64,000 bases of DNA from JAEMQF01 sp963791595 (GCA_963791595.1 CAWBTF010000035.1:141965-205964), one strand, 5' to 3'. Counted from the stretch's first letter, positions 30,524-39,434 are shown. The notes: generated by a model not told the origin, from the letters alone. Numbers and translations: made by a program.

Positions 30524-30791
30524 GAGCCTGGGCGGCAGAAGGCGGGGCCTGCGCCAGGGAGAGTTGCCGGGCCAGTCTAGGCGCCGGCGAGGCGTGTGGC
30601 GGGCCCCCACAACGAGCCGGCAACGACGAATGGCCCGGAAAATCTCCCCGGCCCGCAGGGTTGGGCCTGAAAAGGGGCGCATGCGTCGTTGCAAATGCTC
30701 GCCGTGCCACCGGCACGGCTGCGCTTTGCGTCTAGCCTGCGCCCCTTTTCAGGCCCAACGCGGGCCCCGCCTTCTGCCGCCCAGGCTCCTA
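30521..30791. repeat. 271-bp nested inverted-repeat element between convergent genes
   Basis: The whole gap between the amidotransferase and kup is symmetrical. The outer arms 30521-30549 and 30763-30791 are exact 29-bp inverted copies starting TAGGAGCCTGGG; the inner arms 30660-30681 and 30738-30759 are exact 22-bp inverted copies (GTTGGGCCTGAAAAGG...). Between the inner arms GCCGTGCC-ACC-GGCACGGC makes a third hairpin. The TAG at each outer end is the stop codon of one gene. It probably acts as a strong bidirectional terminator or RNA-stabilising structure, and may be a mobile or duplicated unit. Confidence 0.85.
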
Positions 30792-32723
30792 AATCTCCAC
30801 CTTCGAACCGAGCTCGACGACTCGGTTCGCCGGCAGATTCAGAAAGTCAGCCGCCGCAGCGGCATTGCGGTGCATGCTCGCGAACAGCTTCTCGCGCCAC
30901 ACCGCCATGCCGGCGCCGAAAGTCGGAATCACGATGTCGCGCGACAGGAAGTACGAGGTGTCCATCTCCTCGACAGCGCAGCCCCGCTCGCGCAGCATCG
31001 ACAGCGCCTCGGGCACGTCGGGCTCGTTCTTGAAGCCGAAGTTGAGCGTCACCTGCCAGCAGTTGTGGCCCAGGCTCTCGATCGCGCTGCGCTTGTCGAA
31101 TCCGATCCATGGCACTTCGTGGTGCACGACCGTGACAAACAGGTTGGTTTCGTGCAGCACCTTGTTGTGCTTGAGGTTGTGCAGCAAGGCGTTGGGTGTC
31201 AGGCCCTGTTCGCTGACCAGGAACACCGCAGTGCCGGAGACGCGCAGCGGCGGGTTCGTGAACACCGATTCGAGGAACGACGGCAGGTCGATGGCTTCGT
31301 CGCGCATCCGGTTCGCAACCAGGCTGCGCCCCTGTTTCCAGGTCATCATCACCATGAACATGACTGCGCCGATGACGAGCGGGAACCAGCCACCATCGAG
31401 CACCTTGACGATGTTGGCGCTGAAATAAACGATGTCGACGACGAAGAAGAAACCGGTCGCGGCGAAACACAGCGCCCAGGGGTATTTCCAGCCGTAGCGG
31501 ATGACGAAGAAAGTCATGATCGTCGTGATCAACATGTCGATCGTCACCGTGATGCCGTAGGCCGCAGCCAGCCGGCCGCTCGATCCGAACATCACCACCG
31601 CGAGCACGATGCAGGCGTACAAGCTCCAGTTGACGAAGGGCACGTAGATCTGCCCAGTCTCCTTCACCGAGGTGTGCAGGATCCGCAGCCGCGGCAGGTA
31701 GCCGAGCTGAATGGCCTGCTTGGTCACGGAGAATGCCGCCGAAATCAACGCCTGCGAAGCGATCACCGCGGCGCAGGTGGCCAGCGCGATCAACGGGTAC
31801 AGCGCCCAGTCGGGTGCCATCTTGTAGAACGGATTGATCGCGTTTTCAGGAGAGTCGAGCAGCATCGCGCCCTGGCCGAAGTAGTTCAGCAGCAGCGCGG
31901 GCATGACGAGCGTGAACCAGGCCGTGCGGATCGGCTTCTTGCCGAAGTGGCCCATGTCGGCATAGAGCGCTTCCGCCCCGGTCACGCACAAGACCACGAA
32001 GCCGAGCGCGACGAAGGCCACTCCCGGGTGCTGCACCATGAACAGCAGCGCGTAGTGCGGGCTGAGCGCCGCCATCACGCTGGGATTGCGCGCGATGTGC
32101 ACCGCGCCCATCGCCCCGATCACGATGAACCACAGTACCGTGACGGGTCCGAAGAACCTGCCGATGCCGCCGGTGCCGTGGCGCTGCACGATGAACAGCA
32201 GCGTCAACACTGCCAGCGATACCGGGACCACGAAATCATGCAGGCCCGGCGCGGCGACCTCCAGGCCTTCGATCGCCCCGAGCACGGACACCGCCGGGGT
32301 GATGACACCATCGCCGAAAAAAATGGCAGTGCCGAAGATGCCCAGCGTGAGCAGCGCGCGGCGCAAGCGAGGGCGCTCCTTCACGGCCTGCGAGGCGAGT
32401 GCCAGCATCGCGATCAAGCCGCCTTCGCCGTGGTTGTCGGCGCGCAGGATCAGCAGCACGTACTTGACGGAGACGATCACCGTCAAGGTCCAGAACAACA
32501 GCGACAGCACGCCGTGGATGTTGTCCGCGGTCAACGGCACATGGTGCGGGCCGAAGACCTCTTTCAGCGCATACAGCGGGCTGGTGCCAATGTCGCCATA
32601 CACGACACCGATGGCGCCCAGGGTCAGGGCCGCGAGACTGGACGAAGGGGACTGGGGTTTCAAAGCGGTTCCGGCCGCGTGGGCGGCCGGGTCAGATGCG
32701 CGAAGCGCGCCATTGTGCGTCAA
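30789..32723 (-). CDS. kup: Low-affinity potassium uptake protein Kup
   Basis: A 644-residue K+/H+ symporter of the KUP/HAK/KT family. The conserved opening LGAIGVVYGDIGTSPLYALKE is followed by about 12 membrane helices (GDGVITPAVSVL is family-typical), then a roughly 160-residue cytoplasmic tail with SGTAVFL and HEVPWIGF-like sequence. The start at 32723 gives a 28-residue leader before the first conserved segment; a later start is possible. The stop falls in the outer arm of the 271-bp inverted repeat. gshA is 50 bp upstream on the same strand. Confidence 0.93.
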   Translation of the reverse strand: MTHNGALRASDPAAHAAGTALKPQSPSSSLAALTLGAIGVVYGDIGTSPLYALKEVFGPHHVPLTADNIHGVLSLLFWTLTVIVSVKYVLLILRADNHGEGGLIAMLALASQAVKERPRLRRALLTLGIFGTAIFFGDGVITPAVSVLGAIEGLEVAAPGLHDFVVPVSLAVLTLLFIVQRHGTGGIGRFFGPVTVLWFIVIGAMGAVHIARNPSVMAALSPHYALLFMVQHPGVAFVALGFVVLCVTGAEALYADMGHFGKKPIRTAWFTLVMPALLLNYFGQGAMLLDSPENAINPFYKMAPDWALYPLIALATCAAVIASQALISAAFSVTKQAIQLGYLPRLRILHTSVKETGQIYVPFVNWSLYACIVLAVVMFGSSGRLAAAYGITVTIDMLITTIMTFFVIRYGWKYPWALCFAATGFFFVVDIVYFSANIVKVLDGGWFPLVIGAVMFMVMMTWKQGRSLVANRMRDEAIDLPSFLESVFTNPPLRVSGTAVFLVSEQGLTPNALLHNLKHNKVLHETNLFVTVVHHEVPWIGFDKRSAIESLGHNCWQVTLNFGFKNEPDVPEALSMLRERGCAVEEMDTSYFLSRDIVIPTFGAGMAVWREKLFASMHRNAAAAADFLNLPANRVVELGSKVEI

Positions 32724-32773
32724 TCGTGGCGCCCGCGTCCGGGCAACACGAAGCAGCGGAATCGGCGCCGGGG

Positions 32774-34069
32774 CTATTCGTAGACTTCGGCGTTCGGGTC
32801 GGTCGCTTCGAGTTCGTAGCTGGCCGCGACCATCGCCAAGCGAGCGATCACGCCATACATGTAAAAGCGATTGGGCGCGCTGACCCCGGGCTTCGCGCCC
32901 GGCTTGGGCATCTGGTTCGACTCTGCAAACGCGAGCGGAACGAAGCTCGCGCCGGGCGCATTCAGGTTTTCATCGATGCCGCGCTGCGCGTTGACGCGGT
33001 AAAAGCCGCCCACCACGTAGCGGTCGATCATGTACACCACCGGCTCGGCGACAGCGTCGTTGACGCGTTCGTAGGTCGGCACTCCCTCTTGCAGGATGAC
33101 TTCGCTGACCTCCTGCCCGTCTTTGATGACGCCCATCTTGTTGCGCGTGCGGCTGTTCAGGTTGAGCAAGTCTTTCGGGTCGCGCACCGTCATGATTCCC
33201 ATGCCGTAGGTGCCGGCGTCGGCCTTGACGATGACGAAGGGCTTTTCCTGAATGCCGTACTCCTTGTACTTGCGGCGGATCTTCGTCAGCAGCGCGTCGG
33301 CGTTCGTGCTCAGGCATTCGGCGCCGCTGCCGTCGCTGAAATTCACTTCGCCGCAGCGCGCGAACATCGGGTTGATGAGCCACGGGTCCATGCCGAGCAG
33401 CTTGGCAAACTTCTTCGCGATCTCTTCATAGGCCGCGAAGTGCTTCGTCTTGCGCCGCACCGCCCAGCCGGCGTGCAGCGGCGGCAACACGTACTGTTCA
33501 TGCAGGTTCGACAGCACCCGCGGCAGACCGGCCGAGAGATCGTTGTTGAGCAGGATCGTGCAAGGGTCGAAGCCCTTCAGGCCCAGGCGCCCGCGCGTGC
33601 GCACCAGCGGTTCGAGCGTCAGGCTGGTGCCGTCGGGCAGTGCGATTTCGGTCGGCTTCTTGATGTCTTCATCCAGAGTTCCGAGGCGCACGTTGAGCCC
33701 GGCCTGATGGAAGATCTGCATCAGCCGCGCCACATTGGCCAAGTAGAACGTGTTGCGCGAATGTTTCTCCGGGATCAGCAGCAGGTTCTTCGCTTCGGGG
33801 CAGATCTTCTCGATCGCGGCCATCGCGGCCTGGACCGCCAGCGGCAGCATCTCGGCCGTCAGGTTGTTGAAGCCGCCCGGGAACAGGTTCGTATCCACCG
33901 GCGCGAGCTTGAAGCCGGCATTGCGCACGTCCACCGAGGTGTAGAAAGGGGGAGTGTGTTCCATCCACTCGAGCCGGAACCAGCGCTCGATCGCCGGCAG
34001 AGACTCGAGGATGCGCTGTTCGAGTTCGTTGATCGGGCCGGTGAGTGCGGTGACGAGATGCGGAACCAT
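32774..34069 (-). CDS. gshA: Glutamate-cysteine ligase, proteobacterial type
   Basis: A 431-residue enzyme for the first step of glutathione synthesis, of the type found in beta- and some other proteobacteria and unrelated in length to E. coli GshA. Seen are DVRNAGFKLAPVDTNLFPGG, LLLIPEKHSRNTFYL, VIVKADAGTYGMGIMTV and VYMIDRYVVGGFYRVN. The start is MVPHLVTALTGP at 34069. With gshB nearby it supplies glutathione; kup follows 50 bp downstream and may be cotranscribed. Confidence 0.93.
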   Translation of the reverse strand: MVPHLVTALTGPINELEQRILESLPAIERWFRLEWMEHTPPFYTSVDVRNAGFKLAPVDTNLFPGGFNNLTAEMLPLAVQAAMAAIEKICPEAKNLLLIPEKHSRNTFYLANVARLMQIFHQAGLNVRLGTLDEDIKKPTEIALPDGTSLTLEPLVRTRGRLGLKGFDPCTILLNNDLSAGLPRVLSNLHEQYVLPPLHAGWAVRRKTKHFAAYEEIAKKFAKLLGMDPWLINPMFARCGEVNFSDGSGAECLSTNADALLTKIRRKYKEYGIQEKPFVIVKADAGTYGMGIMTVRDPKDLLNLNSRTRNKMGVIKDGQEVSEVILQEGVPTYERVNDAVAEPVVYMIDRYVVGGFYRVNAQRGIDENLNAPGASFVPLAFAESNQMPKPGAKPGVSAPNRFYMYGVIARLAMVAASYELEATDPNAEVYE

Positions 34070-34179
34070 GGCATGCGGCCCGATGGGCTGGAGCAGGCGA
34101 AGATTCTAGGCATCTGGGGCCGTTCGGCCTTGGAGCAAGGGTTGGGTTGCCTGCCTCGAGAAGCGCTATGCATGCGTGA

Positions 34180-34204
34180 CAAGGGCCACGCAATGTGGCC
34201 CTTG
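34180..34204 (-). terminator. Terminator hairpin after amtB
   Basis: CAAGGGCCAC-GCAAT-GTGGCCCTTG is a perfect 10-bp stem with a five-base loop, 54 bp downstream of the amtB stop and 110 bp upstream of gshA. There is no strong T-run on either strand, so efficiency is uncertain. Confidence 0.5.
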
Positions 34205-34258
34205 CCTCGCGCGGATGCGCGATCACACGCCATGGACCCGAAGGCCCAAGCGACCGAT

Positions 34259-35743
34259 TCAGTTGTGGTACGCGGTCTCGCCGTGCGACGAGATGTCCAG
34301 ACCTTCGCGTTCTTCGTCTTCGGCCACCCGCAGCCCGACCACCATGTCGACGATCTTGTAGGCGACGAGGGAAACGACCCCGGACCACACCACGGTCAGC
34401 AGCACCGCCTTCAATTGAATCCACACCTGCCCGGCGATCTCGCTGTTGCCCATGGTCGCCGTAACCCAATCGGTCACGATGCCGGGGCCACCCAACGCCT
34501 GATTGTTGAACACGCCGGTGAGCAGCGCGCCGACGATACCGCCGACGCCGTGCACGCCGAACACGTCGAGCGAATCGTCGGCACGCAGCATCTTCTTCAG
34601 GGCATTCACGCCCCACAGACAGGCAAAACCGGCGGCGAAGCCGATCACGATCGCGCCCATCAGCCCGACGTTGCCACAAGCCGGCGTGATCGCGACCAGC
34701 CCTGCCACCGCGCCGGAGCAGGCGCCGAGCATCGACGCCTTGCCCTTGGCCAGCGTTTCGCCGATGCACCAGGCGAGCACCGCCGCGGCTGTGGCCGAGA
34801 AGGTGTTGACGAACGCGAGCACGGCCGAGTTGCCCGCTTCGAGTGCCGAGCCGGCGTTGAAGCCGAACCAACCGACCCACAACATCGCGGCACCGACCAT
34901 CGTCAGCGTCAGCGAGTGCGGCGTGAAAGCCTCCTTGCCGTAGCCGACGCGTTTGCCGACCACATAGGCACCCACGAGGCCGGCCATCGCCGCGTTGATG
35001 TGCACGACGGTGCCTCCGGCGAAGTCAAGCGCACCCATTTGCCAAAGGTAGCCGGCCTTCCCGTTCATTTGCTCGACCACTTCCTTGCTGGTATAGGCAT
35101 CCGGCCCCATCCAGTACCACACCATGTGCGCGATCGGCGCGTAGCTGAACGTGAACCACAGCGCCATGAAGAGCAGCACGGCCGAGAACTTCATGCGCTC
35201 GGCGAACGCACCGACGATCAGGCAGCAGGTGATCGCCGCAAAGGTTGCCTGGAACGCGAAGAACAGCAACTCCGGCAATACGACGCCCTTGCTGAACGTC
35301 GCTGCCATCGCGAATTCGCCCTTCACCGGATCGAACATGCCCTTCATGAACAGTCGATCGAAGCCGCCGAAGAAGGCATTGCCCTCGGTGAACGCCAGGC
35401 TGTAGCCGTACAGGCACCACAACACGACGATCATCGAGAACGTGACGAAGACCTGCATCAGCACCGACAGCATGTTCTTGCTGCGCACCAGACCGCCGTA
35501 GAACAGCGCCAGGCCGGGAATCGCCATCATGATGACGAAGGCGGTGGCGACGATCATCCAGGCCACGTCGCCCTTGTTGGGAACAGGCGCCGGCGCGGCG
35601 GCTGCGGTGGGAGCGGCTGCCGCGGCGGGTGCCGCAGCGGCCGTTGCTGCGGGTGCCGAGGCCGGCGCGTCGGCGGCAAGTGCGGCGCCGGCCAAGCCCA
35701 ATCCGGCCAGCCCCAACGCCAGGATGGCAATGAGTTTCTTCAT
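34259..35743 (-). CDS. amtB: Ammonium transporter AmtB
   Basis: A 494-residue ammonium channel. A signal peptide (start MKKLIAILALGLAGLGLAGA, cleavage near ALAADA) is followed by about 30 residues of Ala/Pro-only sequence and then the 11-helix Amt core: IPGLALFYGGLVRSKN, FAGGTVVHINAAMAGLVGA (conserved pore histidine region) and VFGVHGVGGIVGALLTGVF (second pore histidine). A 20-residue acidic tail follows the last helix. It is downstream of glnK by 21 bp, the classic pair in which GlnK blocks the channel after ammonium shock. The sigma-54 promoter upstream of torF should drive all three genes. Confidence 0.95.
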   Translation of the reverse strand: MKKLIAILALGLAGLGLAGAALAADAPASAPAATAAAAPAAAAAPTAAAAPAPVPNKGDVAWMIVATAFVIMMAIPGLALFYGGLVRSKNMLSVLMQVFVTFSMIVVLWCLYGYSLAFTEGNAFFGGFDRLFMKGMFDPVKGEFAMAATFSKGVVLPELLFFAFQATFAAITCCLIVGAFAERMKFSAVLLFMALWFTFSYAPIAHMVWYWMGPDAYTSKEVVEQMNGKAGYLWQMGALDFAGGTVVHINAAMAGLVGAYVVGKRVGYGKEAFTPHSLTLTMVGAAMLWVGWFGFNAGSALEAGNSAVLAFVNTFSATAAAVLAWCIGETLAKGKASMLGACSGAVAGLVAITPACGNVGLMGAIVIGFAAGFACLWGVNALKKMLRADDSLDVFGVHGVGGIVGALLTGVFNNQALGGPGIVTDWVTATMGNSEIAGQVWIQLKAVLLTVVWSGVVSLVAYKIVDMVVGLRVAEDEEREGLDISSHGETAYHN

Positions 35744-35764
35744 GGTTGTCTCGTTTCGTGATTG

Positions 35765-36103
35765 TTAGAGCGCGTCCTTGCCGGTCTCGCCGGTGCGGAT
35801 GCGAACCACCTGCTCCAGCGTCGAGACGAAAATCTTTCCGTCGCCGATCTTTCCCGTGCGCGCAGCGGTCTCGATTGCTTCGATGACACGGTCGACCACG
35901 GCATCATCGACGGCGGCTTCGATCTTCACTTTCGGCAGGAAGTCGACCACGTACTCGGCACCGCGGTAGAGCTCGGTGTGCCCCTTCTGACGCCCGAAAC
36001 CCTTTACTTCGGTCACGGTCACACCCTGCACGCCGATGTTGCTCAGCGCTTCGCGAACTTCGTCAAGCTTGAACGGCTTGACGATGGCAGTCACCATTTT
36101 CAT
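35765..36103 (-). CDS. glnK: Nitrogen regulatory protein P-II (GlnK)
   Basis: The 112-residue P-II trimeric signal protein. It opens MKMVTAIVKPFKLDEVREAL; the T-loop GRQKGHTELYRGAEYVVDFL carries the uridylylation tyrosine (Tyr51), and KIGDGKIFV is the B-loop ATP site. Being next to amtB it is GlnK rather than GlnB. It follows torF by 10 bp. Confidence 0.95.
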   Translation of the reverse strand: MKMVTAIVKPFKLDEVREALSNIGVQGVTVTEVKGFGRQKGHTELYRGAEYVVDFLPKVKIEAAVDDAVVDRVIEAIETAARTGKIGDGKIFVSTLEQVVRIRTGETGKDAL

Positions 36104-36113
36104 CGTCGCCTCC

Positions 36114-36908
36114 TTAAAAGGTCTTGCCTAGTGAAATGACGCCGCTGGACTTGCCGGCCGCCTTGGTAAAGCCCGATTCGGCGGTGCGGAACAGATCCTT
36201 CTCGCTGGTACCGACGATTGCCGCACCAAGCAGCCAGCCGCTGAGGTCCTTGGTAACGCCGATCTTGTAGTCGGAGACCGTGTCCTTGTTGGCGAAGGTC
36301 AACCCGTTGGCAAAGGCTGTCTTGCCTTCGTTGATCTTCTGGTAGCCGTAATGCCCCGACACGCCCCAGCCGTCGCCCAGGTCGAAGGTGGCGCTGAGGT
36401 CGAGGTACCAGGAACCCTTGGTATCGATATTGGTCGGGCTGGTCGGAGGCTCGCCGAGCGCGAAGAACTTGGTTGTCGCGTAGTACCACTTGGCCGACAC
36501 CGGACCGTACGAAGCGCCAACATAGAGTTCCCCGTTGTCGATCTTTGTCGAGCCAAGCGCGCCGGTCTTCGGGTAGTAGTAGTAGAGGTAACCCAGGTCG
36601 TAGCCGATGTCGCCAATGCTTCCTTTGTAGCCGCCGTAGAAGTCCATCTCGAGGCTGGCCCCGTTGTACAGGCCCTGCTCGACGTTCGAGTTCCAGTTGC
36701 CAAGGTAGAAGCCAGAGGCGTGCGCGACGTCGAAGCCGCCCTGGAACGCCGGTCCAAAGCCGGTCTGCGTAAAGCCGCGGAAACGGTAGTCGCTGTACAA
36801 CCCGGCATTGCCTGTGATCGTCCAGTCCGATTTGGCAGGGGTTTGCGCGAATGCCGGCAATGTGCAAGCGGCGAAAGTGACGAGGACAATGGTCTTGTTC
36901 AAGTTCAT
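36114..36908 (-). CDS. TorF-family putative outer-membrane porin
   Basis: A 264-residue protein with a signal peptide (MNLNKTIVLVTFAACTLPAFAQ) and a beta-barrel pattern: GNAGLYSDYRFRGFTQTGFG is the TorF/Gcw_chp opening, and the last strand ends SGVISLGKTF with terminal Phe, the usual outer-membrane sorting signal. First gene of the torF-glnK-amtB operon, so the pore probably helps nitrogen compounds cross the outer membrane when nitrogen is scarce. No substrate is known. A sigma-54 promoter lies 49 bp upstream of the ATG. Confidence 0.9.
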   Translation of the reverse strand: MNLNKTIVLVTFAACTLPAFAQTPAKSDWTITGNAGLYSDYRFRGFTQTGFGPAFQGGFDVAHASGFYLGNWNSNVEQGLYNGASLEMDFYGGYKGSIGDIGYDLGYLYYYYPKTGALGSTKIDNGELYVGASYGPVSAKWYYATTKFFALGEPPTSPTNIDTKGSWYLDLSATFDLGDGWGVSGHYGYQKINEGKTAFANGLTFANKDTVSDYKIGVTKDLSGWLLGAAIVGTSEKDLFRTAESGFTKAAGKSSGVISLGKTF

Positions 36909-36956
36909 GCTTCAGTCTCCGGGAAGTGATTGGTCAGAAAGGGAACAGGCCTGTAT

Positions 36957-36972
36957 CGCAGCTTCCGTGCCA
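36957..36972 (-). promoter_or_regulatory. Sigma-54 promoter of torF-glnK-amtB
   Basis: The minus strand reads TGGCACGGAAGCTGCG: a perfect -24 element (TGGCACG), then GG-N10-GC spacing to the -12 GC (consensus TGGCACG-N4-TTGCW). The expected transcript start is about 12 bases on, leaving roughly a 35-nt leader before the torF ATG at 36908. Two NtrC-like sites lie upstream. Confidence 0.85.
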
Positions 36973-37033
36973 GGCGGCCGGCAGGCCACCGCGCCCCTCG
37001 GCTGCGCATACCGACGCTCGTCGGCTTTGCCAC

Positions 37034-37050
37034 TGCACCATCTTGGTTCC
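37034..37050 (-). promoter_or_regulatory. NtrC-like enhancer site, proximal
   Basis: TGCACCATCTTGGTTCC matches the enterobacterial NtrC dyad TGCACCA-N3-TGGTGCA at 11 of 14 defined positions. It lies about 75 bp upstream of the sigma-54 box and 28 bp (centre to centre) from the second site. Confidence 0.7.
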
Positions 37051-37061
37051 GCCCTCAGCAT

Positions 37062-37078
37062 TGCGCCAGATTGGTGCA
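37062..37078 (-). promoter_or_regulatory. NtrC-like enhancer site, distal
   Basis: TGCGCCAGATTGGTGCA matches the NtrC dyad at 13 of 14 defined positions. About 100 bp upstream of the sigma-54 box; with the proximal site it makes the paired arrangement used by NtrC oligomers. It is also within 135 bp of the yifB start. Confidence 0.78.
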
Positions 37079-37193
37079 GCATGCATCGGTCACTGCGCGC
37101 CCGCCACGGGCACAATTCGCGCCAACCCACCCTCACGACCGCAGCATCGCCCCCGATTGCCGGTTCCGGAGCGCACCACGCCGAAAGCCTCTG

Positions 37194-38708
37194 ATGTCCC
37201 TCGCCGTCGTCCACAGCCGCTCGCTCGATGGTCTGCAGGCGCCCCAGGTCAAGGTGGAAGTGCACCTCGCCAACGGCCTGCCGAGTTTCACCCTCGTCGG
37301 CCTGGCCGACACTGAAGTCAAGGAGTCGCGCGAACGGGTGCGTGCGGCGCTGCAAAACAGCGGGCTCGAGTTTCCGCACAACAAGCGCATCACGGTGAAT
37401 CTGGCGCCGGCCGAATTGCCGAAGGAGTCCGGGCGTTTCGACTTGCCGATCGCGCTGGGCATCCTCGCGGCAAGCGGTCAGATCGATACGGCGCGCCTGG
37501 ACCGCTTCGAGTTCGCGGGCGAGCTTTCGCTCTCGGGCGAACTTCAACCGGTGCGTGGTGCAATTGCATTGGCGCTGGGCCTGCGCAAACTGCGCACCGA
37601 GCGCGGCTTGGTATTGCCTCAGAAGAGCGCCGAGGACTCGGCCTTGGTTGGGGGTGTGACCGTGTACGGCGCGCGCCACTTGCTCGACGTCGTGCGCTGG
37701 CTCGCGCCCAACACCAACGAGCAGCCGACCCCGGTGGTCGAGAACCCGACACCGGGCACCACCGCAGCTTATCCGGACTTGCGCGACGTGAAGGGCCAAT
37801 CGGGAGCGAAACGCGCGCTGGAGGTCGCCGCCACGGGTGGACACAGCGTCTTGCTGATCGGCCCGCCGGGAACAGGCAAGTCAATGCTTGCGCAACGCTT
37901 TGCGGGCTTGTTGCCACCGCTGACGACTGACGAAGCGCTCGAATCGGCGGCGGTGCTGAGCCTGACGCGCGAATTCAGCGCGCAGCGCTGGGGGCAACGT
38001 GTGTACCGGGCCCCGCATCACAGCTCTTCGTCGGTCGCGCTGGTGGGCGGCGGCTCGCCGCCCAGGCCTGGCGAGGTGTCACTGGCGCACCATGGCGTGC
38101 TGTTCCTCGATGAGCTTCCAGAGTTCGCGCGCACGGCTTTGGAGGCGCTGCGCGAGCCCCTGGAGACGGGTCGCATCTTGATCTCGCGCGCCGCGCGTCA
38201 GGCCGAGTTTCCGGCGCGGTTTCAACTCATCGCGGCGATGAATCCCTGCCCCTGTGGGCATTTGGGAAACCCGTTGCACTCGTGCCGATGCACGCCCGAC
38301 GCGGTGATCCGCTATCAGGGCAAGCTCAGCGGTCCGCTGTTGGACCGAATCGACCTGCGGATCGAAGTGCCGGCGGTCTCGCCGCAGATCCTCGCTGCAA
38401 CGTCCGACGGCGAGGCCAGCACCACGGTCGCGCAGCGCGTCGCCCTGGCCCGCCGCCTGGCGTTTGCGCGCCAGGCCCGCCCCAACAGCGAACTCGCGGG
38501 CGAGGCGCTCGATGAACATTGCAAGCTGGACGCCGGCGCGGCGACCTATCTTCAGAACGCGGCCAGGCGACTGGGGTGGTCGGCCCGCGGCTTCCACCGC
38601 ATCTTGCGCATCGCGCGCAGCATCGCCGACTTGGCGCAACGCCCTGCCATCGCAACCGAGGACCTCGCGGAGGCGATTCAGTACCGGCGCATCCCCGCGT
38701 CAACGTAA
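37194..38708 (+). CDS. YifB family Mg chelatase-like AAA ATPase (ComM-like)
   Basis: A 504-residue protein with an N-terminal Lon-protease-like fold (SLAVVHSRSLDGLQAPQVKV and GLADTEVKESRERVRAAL), Walker A GPPGTGKS at 223-230, Walker B GVLFLDELPEF and a C-terminal Mg-chelatase domain with a CPCGHLGNPLHSCRC cysteine cluster. The relative ComM is a hexameric helicase that aids branch migration during natural transformation. Start at 37194 (MSLAVVHSRS). It converges on the glycine-zipper gene across a strong hairpin. Confidence 0.92.
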   Translation: MSLAVVHSRSLDGLQAPQVKVEVHLANGLPSFTLVGLADTEVKESRERVRAALQNSGLEFPHNKRITVNLAPAELPKESGRFDLPIALGILAASGQIDTARLDRFEFAGELSLSGELQPVRGAIALALGLRKLRTERGLVLPQKSAEDSALVGGVTVYGARHLLDVVRWLAPNTNEQPTPVVENPTPGTTAAYPDLRDVKGQSGAKRALEVAATGGHSVLLIGPPGTGKSMLAQRFAGLLPPLTTDEALESAAVLSLTREFSAQRWGQRVYRAPHHSSSSVALVGGGSPPRPGEVSLAHHGVLFLDELPEFARTALEALREPLETGRILISRAARQAEFPARFQLIAAMNPCPCGHLGNPLHSCRCTPDAVIRYQGKLSGPLLDRIDLRIEVPAVSPQILAATSDGEASTTVAQRVALARRLAFARQARPNSELAGEALDEHCKLDAGAATYLQNAARRLGWSARGFHRILRIARSIADLAQRPAIATEDLAEAIQYRRIPAST

Positions 38709-38711
38709 GAG

Positions 38712-38748
38712 CGCCCGGGCCAGCGAGCGACTCGCTGGCCCGGGCGCG
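38712..38748. terminator. Strong bidirectional terminator hairpin
   Basis: A perfect 17-bp stem: 38712-38728 (GCGCCCGGGCCAGCGAG) pairs with 38732-38748 across a CGA loop. It lies between the convergent stops of yifB (38708) and the glycine-zipper gene (38766). Almost all G-C; no T-run. Confidence 0.75.
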
Positions 38749-38765
38749 GCGGATGTGGTGTGCCT

Positions 38766-39434
38766 TCAGGCCGCCGATTTCAGCGTGTCGCCGTGCACCT
38801 CGACGCGCGAACCGACCTTCGGTTCGGTCGCTTGCTCGATGATGCGCAGGCTCCCGTCGTCCAGACGAACCTTGACCTTGTAGACGGTTTCGCCGCGGGC
38901 ACGCTTTTCGACTTCATGGCCGGCGAGTCCGCCGCCCACCGCACCGAGCACGGTCATGGCTTTGCGGCCATCACCACGGCCGACCTGGTTGCCGGCGACC
39001 GCGCCGAGCACACCGCCGGCGACGGCGCCGAGGCCGCTTCCTTCACCCTTGCGTTGAATCGCCTCCACCGATTCGACCACGCCGCAATAGCTGCAGACCG
39101 CCGCAACGCGAACCGGCTCAGCCGCCGGCTTGGCGGGCTTGGGAACGACCTTGGCGGGCTCCACCTTCGCGACACGGGTGGGCTCGGGCGCCGGGCGTGC
39201 AGCCTGAGGTGCGGCCTTCTTGGTCGGTGCTTCAGTGGCGGTCGGGGCCTTGGCCTGGACCGAGACCTCCGGCTTGGCGGCATTGAGCGGAACCATCTGA
39301 GGCTCCGGCGCGCTAGGCCGCATCACCATCGCGGCAGCGGCGGCGATCGACACCAAGGCGAGGCCACCTGCGGCGAACCACAGGACCGGGGGCTTGGACG
39401 GCGTTACTGCGCCAGGGGATGTTTCAGTACTCAT
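38766..39434 (-). CDS. Glycine-zipper 2TM-domain membrane protein
   Basis: A 222-residue protein with an N-terminal membrane anchor (VLWFAAGGLALVSIAAAAAM), a long Ala/Pro/Lys-rich spacer to about residue 108, a CSYCG pair and then the glycine-zipper segment GLGAVAGGVLGAVAGNQVG and VLGAVGGGLAGHEVEK of the SlyB/RcnB-like 2TM family. A C-terminal beta-like domain (YKVKVRLDDGSLRIIEQ) follows. Probably in the inner membrane facing the periplasm, possibly an envelope-stress factor; the function is not established. Confidence 0.82.
   Translation of the reverse strand: MSTETSPGAVTPSKPPVLWFAAGGLALVSIAAAAAMVMRPSAPEPQMVPLNAAKPEVSVQAKAPTATEAPTKKAAPQAARPAPEPTRVAKVEPAKVVPKPAKPAAEPVRVAAVCSYCGVVESVEAIQRKGEGSGLGAVAGGVLGAVAGNQVGRGDGRKAMTVLGAVGGGLAGHEVEKRARGETVYKVKVRLDDGSLRIIEQATEPKVGSRVEVHGDTLKSAA

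Noticed and set aside
32696..35761. A 1,021-codon plus-strand open frame across kup/gshA/amtB
   Set aside because: It is antisense to three clear genes (gshA, amtB and the 5' end of kup), is rich in His/Arg/Asp in the way GC-rich shadow frames are, and has no recognisable domain.
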